Shown here in pieces: positions 35,121 to 46,900 of a DNA stretch of 64,000 nucleotides. The first letter of the stretch is position 1, and every line of letters begins with the position of its first letter. The stretch is from NCBI GenBank assembly GCA_945859605.1, contig OX243816.1, positions 41,095,138 through 41,159,137 on the forward strand, in the 5' to 3' direction. The position numbers were made by a program, and so were the translations under genes. This DNA comes from Lumbricus rubellus (Eukaryota > Annelida > Clitellata > Crassiclitellata > Lumbricidae). Below the pieces are notes generated by a model, which was not told the origin of the DNA, did no database searches, and saw only the letters and a list, made by a program, of their open reading frames with translations.

Positions 35121-38100
35121 AAGCGGGATCTTAAAGGTGCAGACTTCCTGGACAGTTTACTTCCTTGTGCTTGCTACTACATACTTCCAGAGAACTATTG
35201 GACTGAACAACCTTGTTGATATATCTGTTACTTCTGCTGAATGAGGTATCTTGCCAAAACAAGATTAGTGCAAATTATGAAGTGGAATGCTAGCTAAATT
35301 AAGTGCACTACAGCCTAAATGCACAACATGAATCTGGAACTGGCCAGCAAGTAATGCAACAGTTTTATTGAAAAGTTCTTCTACTTCTGAGCTTCTAGTA
35401 GATCTGGGAAATCGTTGGTAAAGCATGATTCTCCATTATAGTAGACTTTGATAGCAATATTTGAAACATGATTGATTTGGAGTGCTATTCAAGTGGTGAA
35501 TGATCAGATTCTTGGACTGTTCTTAAGCTTTGGAGTGTGGAGCCACAACATGCATGTCTGAATATGGCAAATGAGTATATAGTCGTGCCACTAGAACACC
35601 ATATTTCGCCGAGTTCTAGGTGTCGCTGAATGTGGTCAATGATGTTTTGAAGCCTGCATCTCAAGTTTCATCTGCGTGTCTTTGCCCACAGCTCAAGCGA
35701 TTGTGTGATGTTTGGATAAATGCTCAAAGGTTGTATGTAGAAATATCATGAAGTGTGTGTATTTCATTTGTAGCTGTATTTATCTAGTTTATTTAATTGG
35801 CATGCTGGTATTTAAATCTTTTCCACTCTGAAGCTTAACTAGTGCATTTTGTAGTTTGTGATGAATAATATTTGTTCATTCTTATTCCCCGTTTAATACC
35901 TGCTTCTTCTTTTGATGGCATAGATAACATTTATCTTTGTTCAATCTAGGCCTGTTACACTCTTTGAAGCTCGTATAACTTTAGTAGTTTAATTTTTTTC
36001 GTCTTTCTAACGGTGTACTTGGTCATCCAAGGCTTCATCATTAATTAGAATTTCCTTTTTCAGTTGCACCTGTTTTGTATAATATGCAGTTTGTGGTAAC
36101 AGAAATGGTGTTTTGTTATAACGTCTCCAATTTTTCATTTCTCACTTCTTTAAAGCCCTCTAATAGTGGAATGTGAATGGTTGGTTGAATTTCAGTGCGA
36201 ACTGGCCGCTTGGCGTTTAAGGCATCATTGGCATTTCCATGTTGCAAGTTTGATGTTGGATTTCTGCCTTGTGGTAACAGAATCGATGTTCAATCATATG
36301 TGGATGTGGTTTTTGTGTGTCTTTTTAATTTAGTTGCGTGATGCTGCAAGCATATTCTATTGTACTTTAGACTCTCCCTTTGCTTTTAAAGCTATTTTGC
36401 TTATTTTAATATGTATATATACATGCATATATATACATACATATATAAAATTATATATTCTGCATATACGCATCAACACTTGATGAATTTTTTATTTTGA
36501 GAATGATTTTTTTTAGTGTCTAGGAACTTAGTTATTCTTAAGTAACGGATGGGTTCAGTGTGTAGTTGTCTATTTTTTTACAGTATTTGTTTTAACAAGT
36601 TGAAACGTATACCAGTGGTGATTCTAATTGTAAATGACAATGAAAGTGAATTGCCTGATTGTGAAAATTATTGAATGAATGGTTGGTTTTGCTGTGCTTT
36701 TTAGCATCTTTGAGATATAGTTGCGTGTTTTTCTTGCATGATGGGAATTATTTCAATTGGAATATTATCTTCATGGGTGTTGTAAATGGTTTATTGTATG
36801 AATTCTTTTCCTTTAAATAGCTAGACTGACAGAGCTGGATGTATGTGTACCTGCTTGACTGATTGCAAGTTTGATTAATTCATATTTAGCCCGTAGAATG
36901 CTACTAGCACTTCTATAAATTCTGTTGCGTGCACCAGATAACTTTTCTTAGTTTGGTTGAAACTGTTTGCTTTGAGTGCATAATTGGAAACACATTTTTG
37001 GTTTGGGGTCTGTTATATAGATGACGATTTGGTCGTATGGGGATTATGTTTGTATGCATAAGCACTTCACTGTCTTCAATATTAACAGATTTTATGGCAT
37101 TGGGTAACGGATTCATAAATTTTGCTGATGCAATTTTGTTGCAATACACCCCTTTAACAGCTGAATGCCTAGGAGTTCGCATTAATAGTTACTTAGTCTT
37201 CCACGTCTTTATAATCTTGCCAACATAATTTCATCATGATTTTATTTTTTAATTTTAAATTTTCTGGCATGTATCATCAATACAGTTTATTATTTTCTGT
37301 GTAACAATTGGTTTTTGCTGCTTTTGCATATGTGGTGATGTTCAATGATTTGCACTCTGGCCTGCTATTGTGTGGCCCTATTCAAGTTCCTTTTCACAAG
37401 AGGTGACTGTTGGAAGCTTTCCTTTGTTTCTTACAAGATGCCATCTTGGCTTTTACCATGCTTATGACGAGCTCTTCTATGCTGCCCACCATGCAATTTA
37501 ATAAATGATTTCTTTGCCTTGTTTATGCACAGTTTTTTGCTGATTGTTAATAAGGCAGTCCATGTAGCTTGCTAATATGCTTTTTCTTGCCTTGTCACTT
37601 GTAGGTTGGCGTGTATTCACCCAGATTATGATTGTTGCTGTTTTCTGTCCGCTTGGTAATTGGAATGTTCTGATGGTGCTTTTGATGCGTATTTGAGCTC
37701 AACGTTTTAATTTCATGTTGTTGTGGATCTGTGGTATGCCAAATTGAATTTAATGAGTGGTAGAGCAAAATTAATGTGGAAATGTGAATCTTGCCCACAA
37801 ACGTTGTAAAGTAATATAATAAGTCATCATATTAACAAAGTAATCTTTCAGTAACTGCTTGGGATCATTTATTTTTTAAATGAATTTCATAGGTAGGTGG
37901 CAAGTTTCAGATCTGTTGTGGCAACTTTGCTGTGTAGTATCTGATGAGTTGTAGCAGTAATCTTTGTGACTTTGCATGTATTAACGATGTTAAATAAGTA
38001 TTTGTGCAGCTTATGAATGAATTTGTTGATGCATTATCAACTGCTACCTTTAATGTATGGATTATGCTATTTGTAAACCATACATAGTCAAGTTTTTTGG

Positions 38101-38600
38101 TGTTGTTTGTGCACCTGTGATAAGATTTATATTTCTGTATACACCATAGGTCTATTGTATTGATGTCGGCTCTGCAGTGAAAGAAAAGTGCTTTGCTGTA
38201 TTGGTGTTTTAAGCAGTAGGTTTATCATGTGCTGTATATTACCTGGTCTTGCATGTAGTACATAGTTGATGCAAATCTAAAAAACAAAATTTGACATGTT
38301 GAGGGCGAGAGAAAACTCGTGTCGGCTGGACAGAGCACTGGACAAACCTACCTCCCCCTTCCTAAATGAAAAAGGGAGTAGGGTTGGGTAGCCGGCTCGC
38401 AGCGTTGACCCCCAACGTTTTTGATAAATCAAATTATTATGAAAAAGTAATTTGTTGGCAAAATTCTAACTTGCACTAATTATTTGGAACTTCGTGTGAA
38501 AGTGATTTGTATTTGTTTTAAGTTGGGCCTAATTGTTTGTAACTTAATATAAAGGTAATTAGTAAATTATGCATTTGTTACTAAAATCAATGCTGTTTTT
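35121..38600. other. Intergenic A+T-rich sequence
   Basis: T-rich on the plus strand. A short AT/ATAC microsatellite lies at about 36,408-36,465. No exon or element ends recognised. Confidence 0.5.
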
Positions 38601-38604
38601 AAGG

Positions 38605-38775
38605 CATTTTTAAAACTGCACAACCCCTTTTCTTTCCCGTCTTCCATGGTAAATTACTTCCAATCAGAGGACAATTACCTTTTTGGCTAGTTTTAAATGC
38701 ACAGCAGTGCTTTTACAACTGCACAAATCCATCTAGAACCACATTTTGTGTACAACTGCACGCTAAAAAGCCCCG
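38605..38775 (+). repeat. Dispersed repeat of about 180 bp, copy 1 (inverted partner at 56,165)
   Basis: Contains ACTGCACAACCCCTTTTC, ATTACTTCCAATCAGAGGACAATTA, CTTTTACAACTGCACA and TCTAGAACC. The reverse complement of 56,165-56,350 carries the same blocks in the same order with scattered differences. Class unknown. Confidence 0.75.
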
Positions 38776-39976
38776 ACTAAAATATGCCTCTAAGACCTTA
38801 AAAAGTAAACTTCAGTTAAAATATTTGTTTTAGAATCTCAAAAAGTGTGGTTTTATTGTAATGTTTTATTAAAGTAAAGTTAAAAAATTGTAGATGGTTT
38901 GTGATTAAAATATTGTTTTAGATGCTGTTTTAAAATGTTGATCTGTACAATTTAAAATAAAATTGTAGATGGTTTGCATTATCTGTAACAATTTTTTTTA
39001 TTTTGAAATTGTTTGAAAAGACTTTTGAAAACAGCGAAACTTTAAAATCTTTTAAAGCTCAATAAATGTTATAATACTGACTTTGTCTTTGTGTCTTGTC
39101 AAGTTACTATAACTTAAGCGTTTCACATCAACCTACATATTGTTATAGCCTATAGCGCCTTCAAGTGCAAGAATTGGTTATGAACAAGTTGAATGAGGTT
39201 CGGAAGTTGTTGCCGCACAGAAACCAACTAATCTGCACAGTGGACCCCCGATACAGCAATGGACATCTAGATACATTGCATCTAAATATATAGGAGCTCT
39301 TGATACAGCAAATATACAATTTCAGCGTAAGGACGCCCTTGTCTACGTAGGTCATACATAAATGATATAAATCATTTTGTTGATTCAGTCTCGGAGACAC
39401 TGAATTATTGCAGTAGCCTAAAGAAAATAATGCAGCTTCTGAGATGCCCAAATTACCTGGAGTAGACTACTGCTTAATTTCTGTGAAGCAATAAGACCAC
39501 CCAAACAAGTTTCAATTTAGGTAAAGTGGAGCCAAAGAATGAGAAACGAAATATGCATGTAAAGGAAATGGGATTGAAATACATTCCGAAAAGAACACAA
39601 ATTAGGTCGTAAGTATGGTATCCTAGGGCCATATTCATTTTGTATAATGGTATGTGGCACCAAAAAAGTCGAAATACCATTTATTAAGCAACAACCACTG
39701 CACATTGAACACAAACAGAATAACAGCGTTGATGATTAACATAACGGAAAGAATAATCGGCATATCATGAAACAAAGGATCATGTCAGGTTGTGCTCTTC
39801 AAGGGAAGCCCACTCTATAGTTGCACTACAGTGACTACACAACTGTCCACATCCAATAATATTTCCTAAGAATGCAGGAGTAGGGCCTATAGGGTTATGT
39901 TATAAGAATTTATGTAGCATTTCTTAATGGGAACAGCTCGGATGTGCTCTTTGCGCTAGCGTCTTCGGACTACCAT
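38776..39976. other. Intergenic sequence, no gene seen
   Basis: A+T-rich. The minus-strand frames at 39,161-39,714 (up to 96 codons) show no domain. Confidence 0.5.
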
Positions 39977-39984
39977 CATAATTG
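39977..39984. other. Target site duplication CATAATTG, left copy
   Basis: Eight bases directly before the hAT terminal repeat, repeated exactly at 41,828-41,835. Confidence 0.92.
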
Positions 39985-40270
39985 CAGGGGCGTCTATCCC
40001 CCCCAACTTAAAAGTGAGTTCATGGCGCCTTCCCCCCCAAGGGGGTGTGTGCGGAAGGGGGACACCCCCTCCCGCCTAGATTTTTAAATTTTTTGCTGCT
40101 GCGAAGTGCGCGTAGGTAACACTTGGAGTGAAAAAAGATGTTTTACAAATGCAACAATCCAGACCTATCTAATTTTAATTCAATATACCGTCCGGACATC
40201 AGTTCGATAGAGTGGACGGTCGACCAAAAGTCTAAAAGTTCATGAATAAATGAGGTGTTTGCTGAGTGGT

Positions 40271-40759
40271 CTAGACAGTGCTGCAAATCGATTGATGATT
40301 GATGATGTCGTTGATGACGATTTTGTCGAGAATGTCTTTCTCAGTTGAGAGAACCAACAATGCCGAAAAGTAGTCGTCAACCATTGTTGATCGAAGTCTG
40401 TTCTTGACGATACGGATACGGCTCATCACCCGTTCCGCACTGCAACTCGATACTGCCAACGTAGATAACACTTTGTACAAAGACGACAGATGAGGATACG
40501 ACGAAATTTGTTGCACAATACGTAGTGGTTTGATGAAACTTTGTTCCATCCATTTGGCATCAGATCCTGGTTCTTCTGAGTCACATTCACATTCGTCGTC
40601 ATCATCAGCGACAGCAATCGTCTCAGACTGGTCATGCTTTGCAGTTTGAGTTTGGTGGTCAATTGTGACAACCTGCTCCAAATCGGAATACACATCGAGG
40701 AAATCGTTCCGCTCTCTGGCAAGTTGGTCCATAGAACTCGCACAATTCAGCAATGTCAT
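40271..40759 (-). pseudogene. hAT transposase C-terminal fragment
   Basis: A 162-codon frame. Residues about 85-150 match the hAT C-terminal dimerisation region: a leucine-rich start, then a VSSCSAERVMSRIRIVKNRL-type core and a late ALLVL stretch. An acidic spacer precedes it. The catalytic RNase H-like core is absent, and the overlapping frame at 40,659-40,862 suggests a frameshift near 40,740. Not functional alone. Confidence 0.8.
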
Positions 40760-41009
40760 CCTCTGCGACTCGAGTTCCTTTTGATAAGCTCTTCGGCGTG
40801 AATAGTTGTATCTGCTTTAGAAAAAGGGGATCACATAGGACCAGTGCCAGTTTCTTTTTCAACTCGTAATCATAGTAAGTAAGATAGACGCCAAGATCAT
40901 TATGATTAGGCTAACTACCACTTATATGTCAATGTCAAATCGTTTAACAGCTGTACTTTTATGGTTAAAAGTTGCTCCACTCCACAAGACGGTTTCATGG
41001 ATGATGGAA

Positions 41010-41090
41010 TTATGGAGTTGAACCCAGGCCCTTTCGCGCCGACCGGCACGAAAGACGTGCGACGTGATCCATTCGGCCACACAGAGGCAA
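41010..41090 (-). repeat. tRNA-derived SINE head or tRNA pseudogene
   Basis: The minus strand has an A-box-like TGGCCGAATGG (41,069-41,081) and a B-box GGTTCAACTCC (41,014-41,024), with a long hairpin-forming stretch between them, as in Ser/Leu-class tRNAs. The acceptor stem does not pair well, so this is not an active tRNA gene. It lies inside the hAT element. Confidence 0.45.
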
Positions 41091-41827
41091 CACGGGTTAC
41101 ATGACTCGGCAGATGATAGGCCTACAAAACTACTCATCTCCATTTCAATAATTTTTTCTGATAACCCTCACAGTCACAGTCAATAGAGAGAGCTGAAGGA
41201 TTATAGTAGCTAGTCGGTGATGTTACAGACTATACTAATAATTAATGTTAGTAATTTATTTACCTTAGAAATTTGTATCCATGTTTATTCTTGCAATGGT
41301 CGTTCCATTTGTCGCTACGAACCATTAAATTACAGCTGGGTTCTTTGCATTGATATTAATTTTATACTTTTGTTTTTCGCGAGGCATTTTAAATTCAATA
41401 TTATAATCCAATAATCGGACGAAAACAATAAATTTTAACCATAGATGATAGATAGTAATTAAAGTAGAGTTGACTGGTAATGACGTAATCTGGCACAGGC
41501 ACTGCTTGTTTCATTTTGGTCAGTAAGTAAGTAATATGATCTGTTGTGCGTAAGCACGCAAGCGCAGGGGAGTGAGCGGAGTAGGCTATTTGGCGTCTTA
41601 TGGCCGGTAAGCTTATAGACGCTTTGCGCAGGTTTTGCTCCAGTTGGGGGGGAATAGGATACTATTTTGTTCATTATCAAATAAATATACTACAACAAGT
41701 GCAGTGCTAATTTCTTTTTATATGGACAAAAATCTTATGTCCCCCCCAACTGCAATAAATTTATTCCCCCCCCAATTTTTGCAATGGCGCATTCCGCGCC
41801 ATCCCCCCCATAGGATAGACGCCCCTG

Positions 41828-41835
41828 CATAATTG
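41828..41835. other. Target site duplication CATAATTG, right copy
   Basis: Exact repeat of 39,977-39,984. Confidence 0.92.
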
Positions 41836-42610
41836 TCATTACGAAGGGAAATATTGCAACCGCTAGGCCTATAGTTTCGAGAGACTAAGTTGACATGCTT
41901 AAAGACTCGATCAGACCCGCCGTCATTTTTGACGATTGACTGACGAACAGATCATGGAAACTCGCATCTGAAGGAAAATTCGAGAAAGATGGCGTAGGTC
42001 CCTAAATCGATACTCTCGAGTTGCCAACGGCCAGTAGACCCTAGTGTTTAATCCAGGCATAGTCTATCTATGGGAAGCGTTTCCATGAATGACATTCCCT
42101 CCCCCTCCCCGAAAAATTTGACAGAGCTACGATGTTTGCATCTTTATTGTATAATTTGTATTGCACTAAATGAACGGTTATAATACACCATGATAGTATC
42201 TAGGCCTACTATCATAATGATTAAAGTGTTATGTAACCACATAAAGAAATAGATGAAACACTAAAAAAGATAATAACATCATGAGATATTTACAACCGCA
42301 GTAGGCCTATAGGCTATTTGAGCGCAAGACTAAAGCAAGGTCATCAGAACATGAGAAAAAGAGAAACATTATAGACGAAAGATCACAACAATCTTGAGTA
42401 GCAACAATTAAGTGAAAAAGTTTACGATAAACAGAGTTACCCCCTTCACACCCCTCCCCGTCAGCGCTATGCGTGTCAACGTTGCCGTCGGCCCCATAAG
42501 GTCTATAGTGAAGTCTTCTTTCACATCTCGACTCCACGTGGATCATAGTCTGACCCCAGTTATTATTTTCTACAATTCTGATGCATCAGAAAGCCCGAAC
42601 TCGCCTCGAT
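41836..42610. other. Intergenic sequence, no gene seen
   Basis: TAGGCCTA-type motifs recur. No exon or element end recognised. Confidence 0.45.
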
Positions 42611-42611
42611 G

Positions 42612-42668
42612 CAGGGCTTAAAGTGTGGTTGGACGGTCATGGACGGCGTCCATGCACTTACAACACTG
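42612..42668 (+). repeat. Small dispersed element with TGGACGGCGTCCA palindrome, copy 1
   Basis: Starts CAGGGCTTAAAGTGTGG and contains GGTCATGGACGGCGTCCATGCA. The same block occurs at 54,701-54,772, where both ends are clearer. Confidence 0.65.
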
Positions 42669-42814
42669 TTCTACACCACGAACAAATAACCGCCTCTAAT
42701 AATAGGCTATTGTCGTTTAAACTTATTTGAAAAAACGCAGTCATGTCTCAAAAATATTTCGGTGCACAAATAGAAACGTGGTGGAGGCTGTCAATGTAAA
42801 GTTACGCGTATAGC

Positions 42815-43050
42815 CTACACTTTGTCACCTAATTGTGCCATAGTCCAACTCCTGCATGAATCCTGATCTCTCGCTGCCTCCCACAGCTCCGTCAGGTTCA
42901 TCCCCGTCACCGCTAGTGCACGTAGCCTATCTCCTCCATCCATCTCCTCGGGCGCCTTCTCCCCCTCCTTCCCTCCCCACATGCCAACATCATCTTTTCC
43001 AGACCATTTAATTGTCCAAAAGAACATCATCTTCTGTCTTGCCACTCTCT
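42815..43050 (-). pseudogene. Possible non-LTR retrotransposon (LINE) 3' remnant
   Basis: On the minus strand the frame ends with TGMNLTELWEAARDQDSCRSW, which resembles the tail seen at the end of many LINE reverse transcriptase ORFs (G-L/M-N-L-x-E-x-W-E-A-A-R-D-R). The upstream part seems frame-shifted. Recognition is by pattern only. Confidence 0.4.
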
Positions 43051-43128
43051 GTCTTAGTGACACACCCCTCTTAGTTGTCCTAGCATAATTATTATGCACC
43101 GTGTCTCAGAGGCGTATACACATCAAAT

Positions 43129-43134
43129 TTTATT
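43129..43134 (-). terminator. Polyadenylation signal AATAAA of the NUDT6-like gene
   Basis: AATAAA on the minus strand, 422 bases after the stop codon and followed by GT-rich text. It would define a short 3' UTR. Confidence 0.55.
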
Positions 43135-43555
43135 GTGTGTGCGACTATGTCTATGAGATGCCAGCGCGTTGTCAACAACCATCGATTATAACAGAAACAA
43201 ACACATCCTGAATCGAATCGTTTAGTGAGCGCGGAGTTCCTCGCATAAATCTCTAATAATTCCTTAATAATTATGCAATACATTAATGCAAGCTCCATAC
43301 ATGTATGTATGTTTTGGCCTATTAGGCTATAAGGACGAACTCGTTTGTTGGCTATAAGTCGCATTTCAGAAACTGTTACGTTGCTAAAGATCTGGAAATG
43401 GAATGGTGATGACCAGAGTATTAGCCTACAGGGCAAAATCCTCTTCTCCTCAGGGCCCTCATTCCCTGGCCCATGTACACCAATCCACACAGACATACGC
43501 ATTTAGGCCTACACGGCTACAGTCTGGGTTACTTCTGGACGGAACAGCGATCTGT

Positions 43556-43938
43556 TCAATCGAATTGGTCTCCTTTCGTGAGGTGGTGTGGATAGTCTCC
43601 GAGGTCCAAGTCTTCTTTCATGTCCAGACTTCTGCTGTAGAGTTTCATCCGCTTGTCTTTGTATATGGACTTGCATTCTTCGGCGTGTATCGTCACCTTG
43701 TCGAATCCGTTCTTCAGTCCATGTCTGACGAGTTGGAGCGATCGTTTTGAGATGGCAGACACCATTCCGGTCTTTTCAAGGTCGTCGACCAGCATCCACT
43801 TGCAGACGGCGATCTCTTCTTTACATGGATTCAGGTCAAAGGTGATCGGGGTCAGGAGACAGACGTAAAATAGGTCAGAGCGTCCGCAGGCGTCTGGGTG
43901 TTCGTGCTGTTGGCGGAAGGCAAGAATACCGTTGAAGT
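43556..43938 (-). CDS. NUDT6: NUDT6-like exon 6 (terminal coding exon)
   Basis: 383 bases after acceptor CATTGTAG, encoding residues 242-368. Recognisable blocks are FNGILAFRQQHEHPDACGRS, CKEEIAVCKWMLVDDLEKT and GFDKVTIHAEEC, in the order found in vertebrate NUDT6. The C-terminal 20 or so residues are lineage-specific. Confidence 0.92.
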
Positions 43939-46900
43939 CTACAATGAGAAAGAAACAATGTAATGGTAATCTTGAGATTTCTACAGCGCCCACAAAGCGA
44001 AGTCACGGGAACCAGCTTATTCACATTATGTCGTGGATATCCTCTTCCCAAATCCCAAGTGCACAAAATAAGACGTTTGCATCATGTTGCATGCCAATAC
44101 GATGTTAGCAGGTCGCGTCAGGGTCATGCATGGGAGTTAGACCCACTCAGCAGGTCGAAGAATAAAAATAAAAAGGACATAAAAATACCCCCAAAACATT
44201 TGGCCGATTAAAAAACAGGTCAAGAGCAAATAGCAGGTCAAATCCCGCGACCTATTGTGGCGCCTTCACTGCCAACCCTAAAGGTCGATTCAGCTTTTAT
44301 TCACTAGATGGCGTTGATGAAATTGGCAGAAGGACTTACGAGGGCCTTGCGTGCTGCCAAACATTTCAATTCAACTCGTGCAATAAATTATAATTAAGCA
44401 TGTCACTTTGAAATAACAAGCGAAGATATTAGGCCTATAATAATAATAATTATTAATATTAATAATAATAATTATTATCATTATTATTATTATCATCATC
44501 ACCATTATTTGACGCTTTCCGTTTTGTAGCACAGTAGGCCTAGGTCTACATACATAGGCTGTGTAGAAATTTTCGCATCTGGTAAGACGTAGGCCTACCA
44601 TATTATGCCTATATACGTCTGTTCCGCATAATAATTATTAGGCCCTATGTCGGGTAAACTTACTCGTTTGTAATCCAGTCTCTTCCCATACTTCTCGTTT
44701 CGCTGTATCCCCTGCAAAGGCAAATAAACACAAAATTAATTATCAAAATATTACCAATCAATCTATCGTATTGCAAGGTGGCGTCTTTTTCACTTCCTTG
44801 GCCTAATGCAGTGGCGTAGACAAGGGGGGGGGGGGTTAGGGGGTTAAACCCCATTGGCTTAGGAAAGTTTTTAAATAGGTTATTTATCCACTTAAATACG
44901 AAAAACAAAACAATTGTTTGTGGTAACAATTATTTTTTGTGCTTTATTCCCTTTCTTACTTTAGTTTATTCCTGTTTTATTTACTGTAATACTGTTGGTT
45001 TGGTGTCAGGAAGGGCATCCGGCCAGGCCATAACCCCTCCCCCCATCATAAATTCCTGGCTACGCCACTGGCCTAATAAAGGGCCTCAGGCTATTAGGAT
45101 GAACTAGTTCTGAGGCAGCCTTTCAGCAGTCGATGACTTGAACCCACACCTCTCGAGTGACCGTCCAATTAGTCCAATACGCCATTAAGCCTCCAGACAG
45201 TCGAGCAGCTTCTCAATTGAAGTAAAACACTATATATAGAGTACAGACATTCTTGAGAAAGCTCACCCGACAAAGACCGTTTGCTTAGGCTAATATTGCC
45301 TATTATACAGAAGCAACACGAACCTGGGCTATGGTGGTACTTCTCTTTGGAATGTGCTTGTGTCCTTCTGTTCGCTCTACACTAAGTCTTCTGTCTGTCA
45401 GTCTGGAATCTCTGGATCCCTAAAATTCTTCCTTCTCTCTTCGCAAATCCTGCCACTTCTCGCCGGGGGGGATTTGCGCACTTGGAAGGCTCACCAGGAC
45501 TACTATAGAGGCGCTTTATATAATATAATACGCTAGTAGCTGTGTGCACAACCGAGAAAAACTAGGCTACTTTAAAAATAAACAGGTTTTCCCTTTTCAG
45601 TTGATGTTAACTAAACTACGGTGTTAGCCTACATAGAACCTTTAAGGCTTTAACGAAATCGGACCACATGCCACCAATACAATATTGTCCACCACGGATT
45701 AGGCATACCCGGCCGGCAAGCCCACTACCAAAGCTATAAGACATTTCATGAGGCGATATCTGAGCGATATATGCGATGCGATATCTTAACTTTCTATATC
45801 GGACCTATATCGCTTCGATATAGCTGACTGTAGGGTTTTTGCGTGTACCGATACCGGAGCGATATCGTATTTAATGTTCGCCATCTTGCAAGTGATTATC
45901 ATAATATAGCCTATTATATATACGGTCTTTGTTCGTGAAATGCAAATGGTGGTGAGCGAGGTCGTTTTATCAAATATTATAGTGTATACTAGTGTAGTGT
46001 CAAATGTTGCAAAGTTAAGTTGTGTTGGACAATCATCGAAATTGTTTCTTTGCACCATATTGGATTGCTTTGTGAAGTTTTCATAATTAAAAGTAGGGTA
46101 AACGTGTATTTACCGGGTAAAAAGCGAGGAGCGGGTATAGCGGGCACGCCACGCGGGTGAAAAGCGGGTAATTACAGCGGAAATTACTACAGCTAGACGA
46201 CACAAACCCTGACCCTAACCGATCCTCACGACGGGTACCCTGACCCTAACCGACCTTCACGAGGGTTACCCTGACTCTAACCGACCATCTCAAAGGGTAG
46301 CCCGCTGTAATTATCCGCCTTTCACCCGTGGCGTACCCGCTTTTTACCCGGTATACCTATTTTAAGCCTAGTTCGGCGATACTAGGGCCTACAAGTAATA
46401 ACGTTCCGGGGTAATTGGCTAGTTTAGCGTCCCAAATTTGGCAGGTGTCAGCATGATATAATTTTCAACCTATATTCCGACTTCTTATTTGAAAATCAAC
46501 ATTTTCCTCATGATAATCAGTCGTCCCGCTTCTTATTTTGATATCAACTTTTTCATTGGCATCCCGGTTCTATTTTAAAATCAGCATTTTCCATCAGTCA
46601 TGCGCCATGTTTATCGTTTTAGCATATAATTTATAATCTCGCTTCTGTTTCGTTACCGATAATTTCATCCTTTATCCCACTTGTAGTTTAAGCATTGACA
46701 ACTTTGTTTCTCATCCCGCTTCTGTTTAATTCTCATGTTTTAATCACTTATTCCACTTCTTGTCTTGTGCGTAAATAATTTGGGATGCTGAACTAGCCAA
46801 TTACCAAGTTCCGGTATAATTATATGCAAATAAATTTTTATGTGGTGGAATATAATTCACATAGTTCCACGATTGGTATTCCGGCCATCTGAGGTATTTC

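Larger units (their letters stand above)
39985..41827 (-). mobile_element. hAT-family DNA transposon, 1843 bp, decayed transposase
   Basis: Perfect 15-bp terminal inverted repeats CAGGGGCGTCTATCC, flanked by an exact 8-bp duplication CATAATTG. Poly-C/poly-G subterminal runs occur at both ends. The interior holds only a C-terminal transposase piece and, further right, a tRNA-like segment. The exact duplication suggests a fairly recent insertion, yet the transposase is truncated, so it was probably moved by an enzyme supplied elsewhere. Confidence 0.92.

Noticed and set aside
41010..41090. Functional tRNA gene
   Set aside because: A and B boxes are present, but acceptor and T-stem pairing fail.
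43403..43750. 115-codon plus-strand frame
   Set aside because: Shadow of NUDT6 exon 6 on the opposite strand.
46206..46298. Internal telomere remnant (CCCTAACC text)
   Set aside because: The period is 31 bp, not 6 bp, and it lies inside inverted arms. It is part of a small mobile element.
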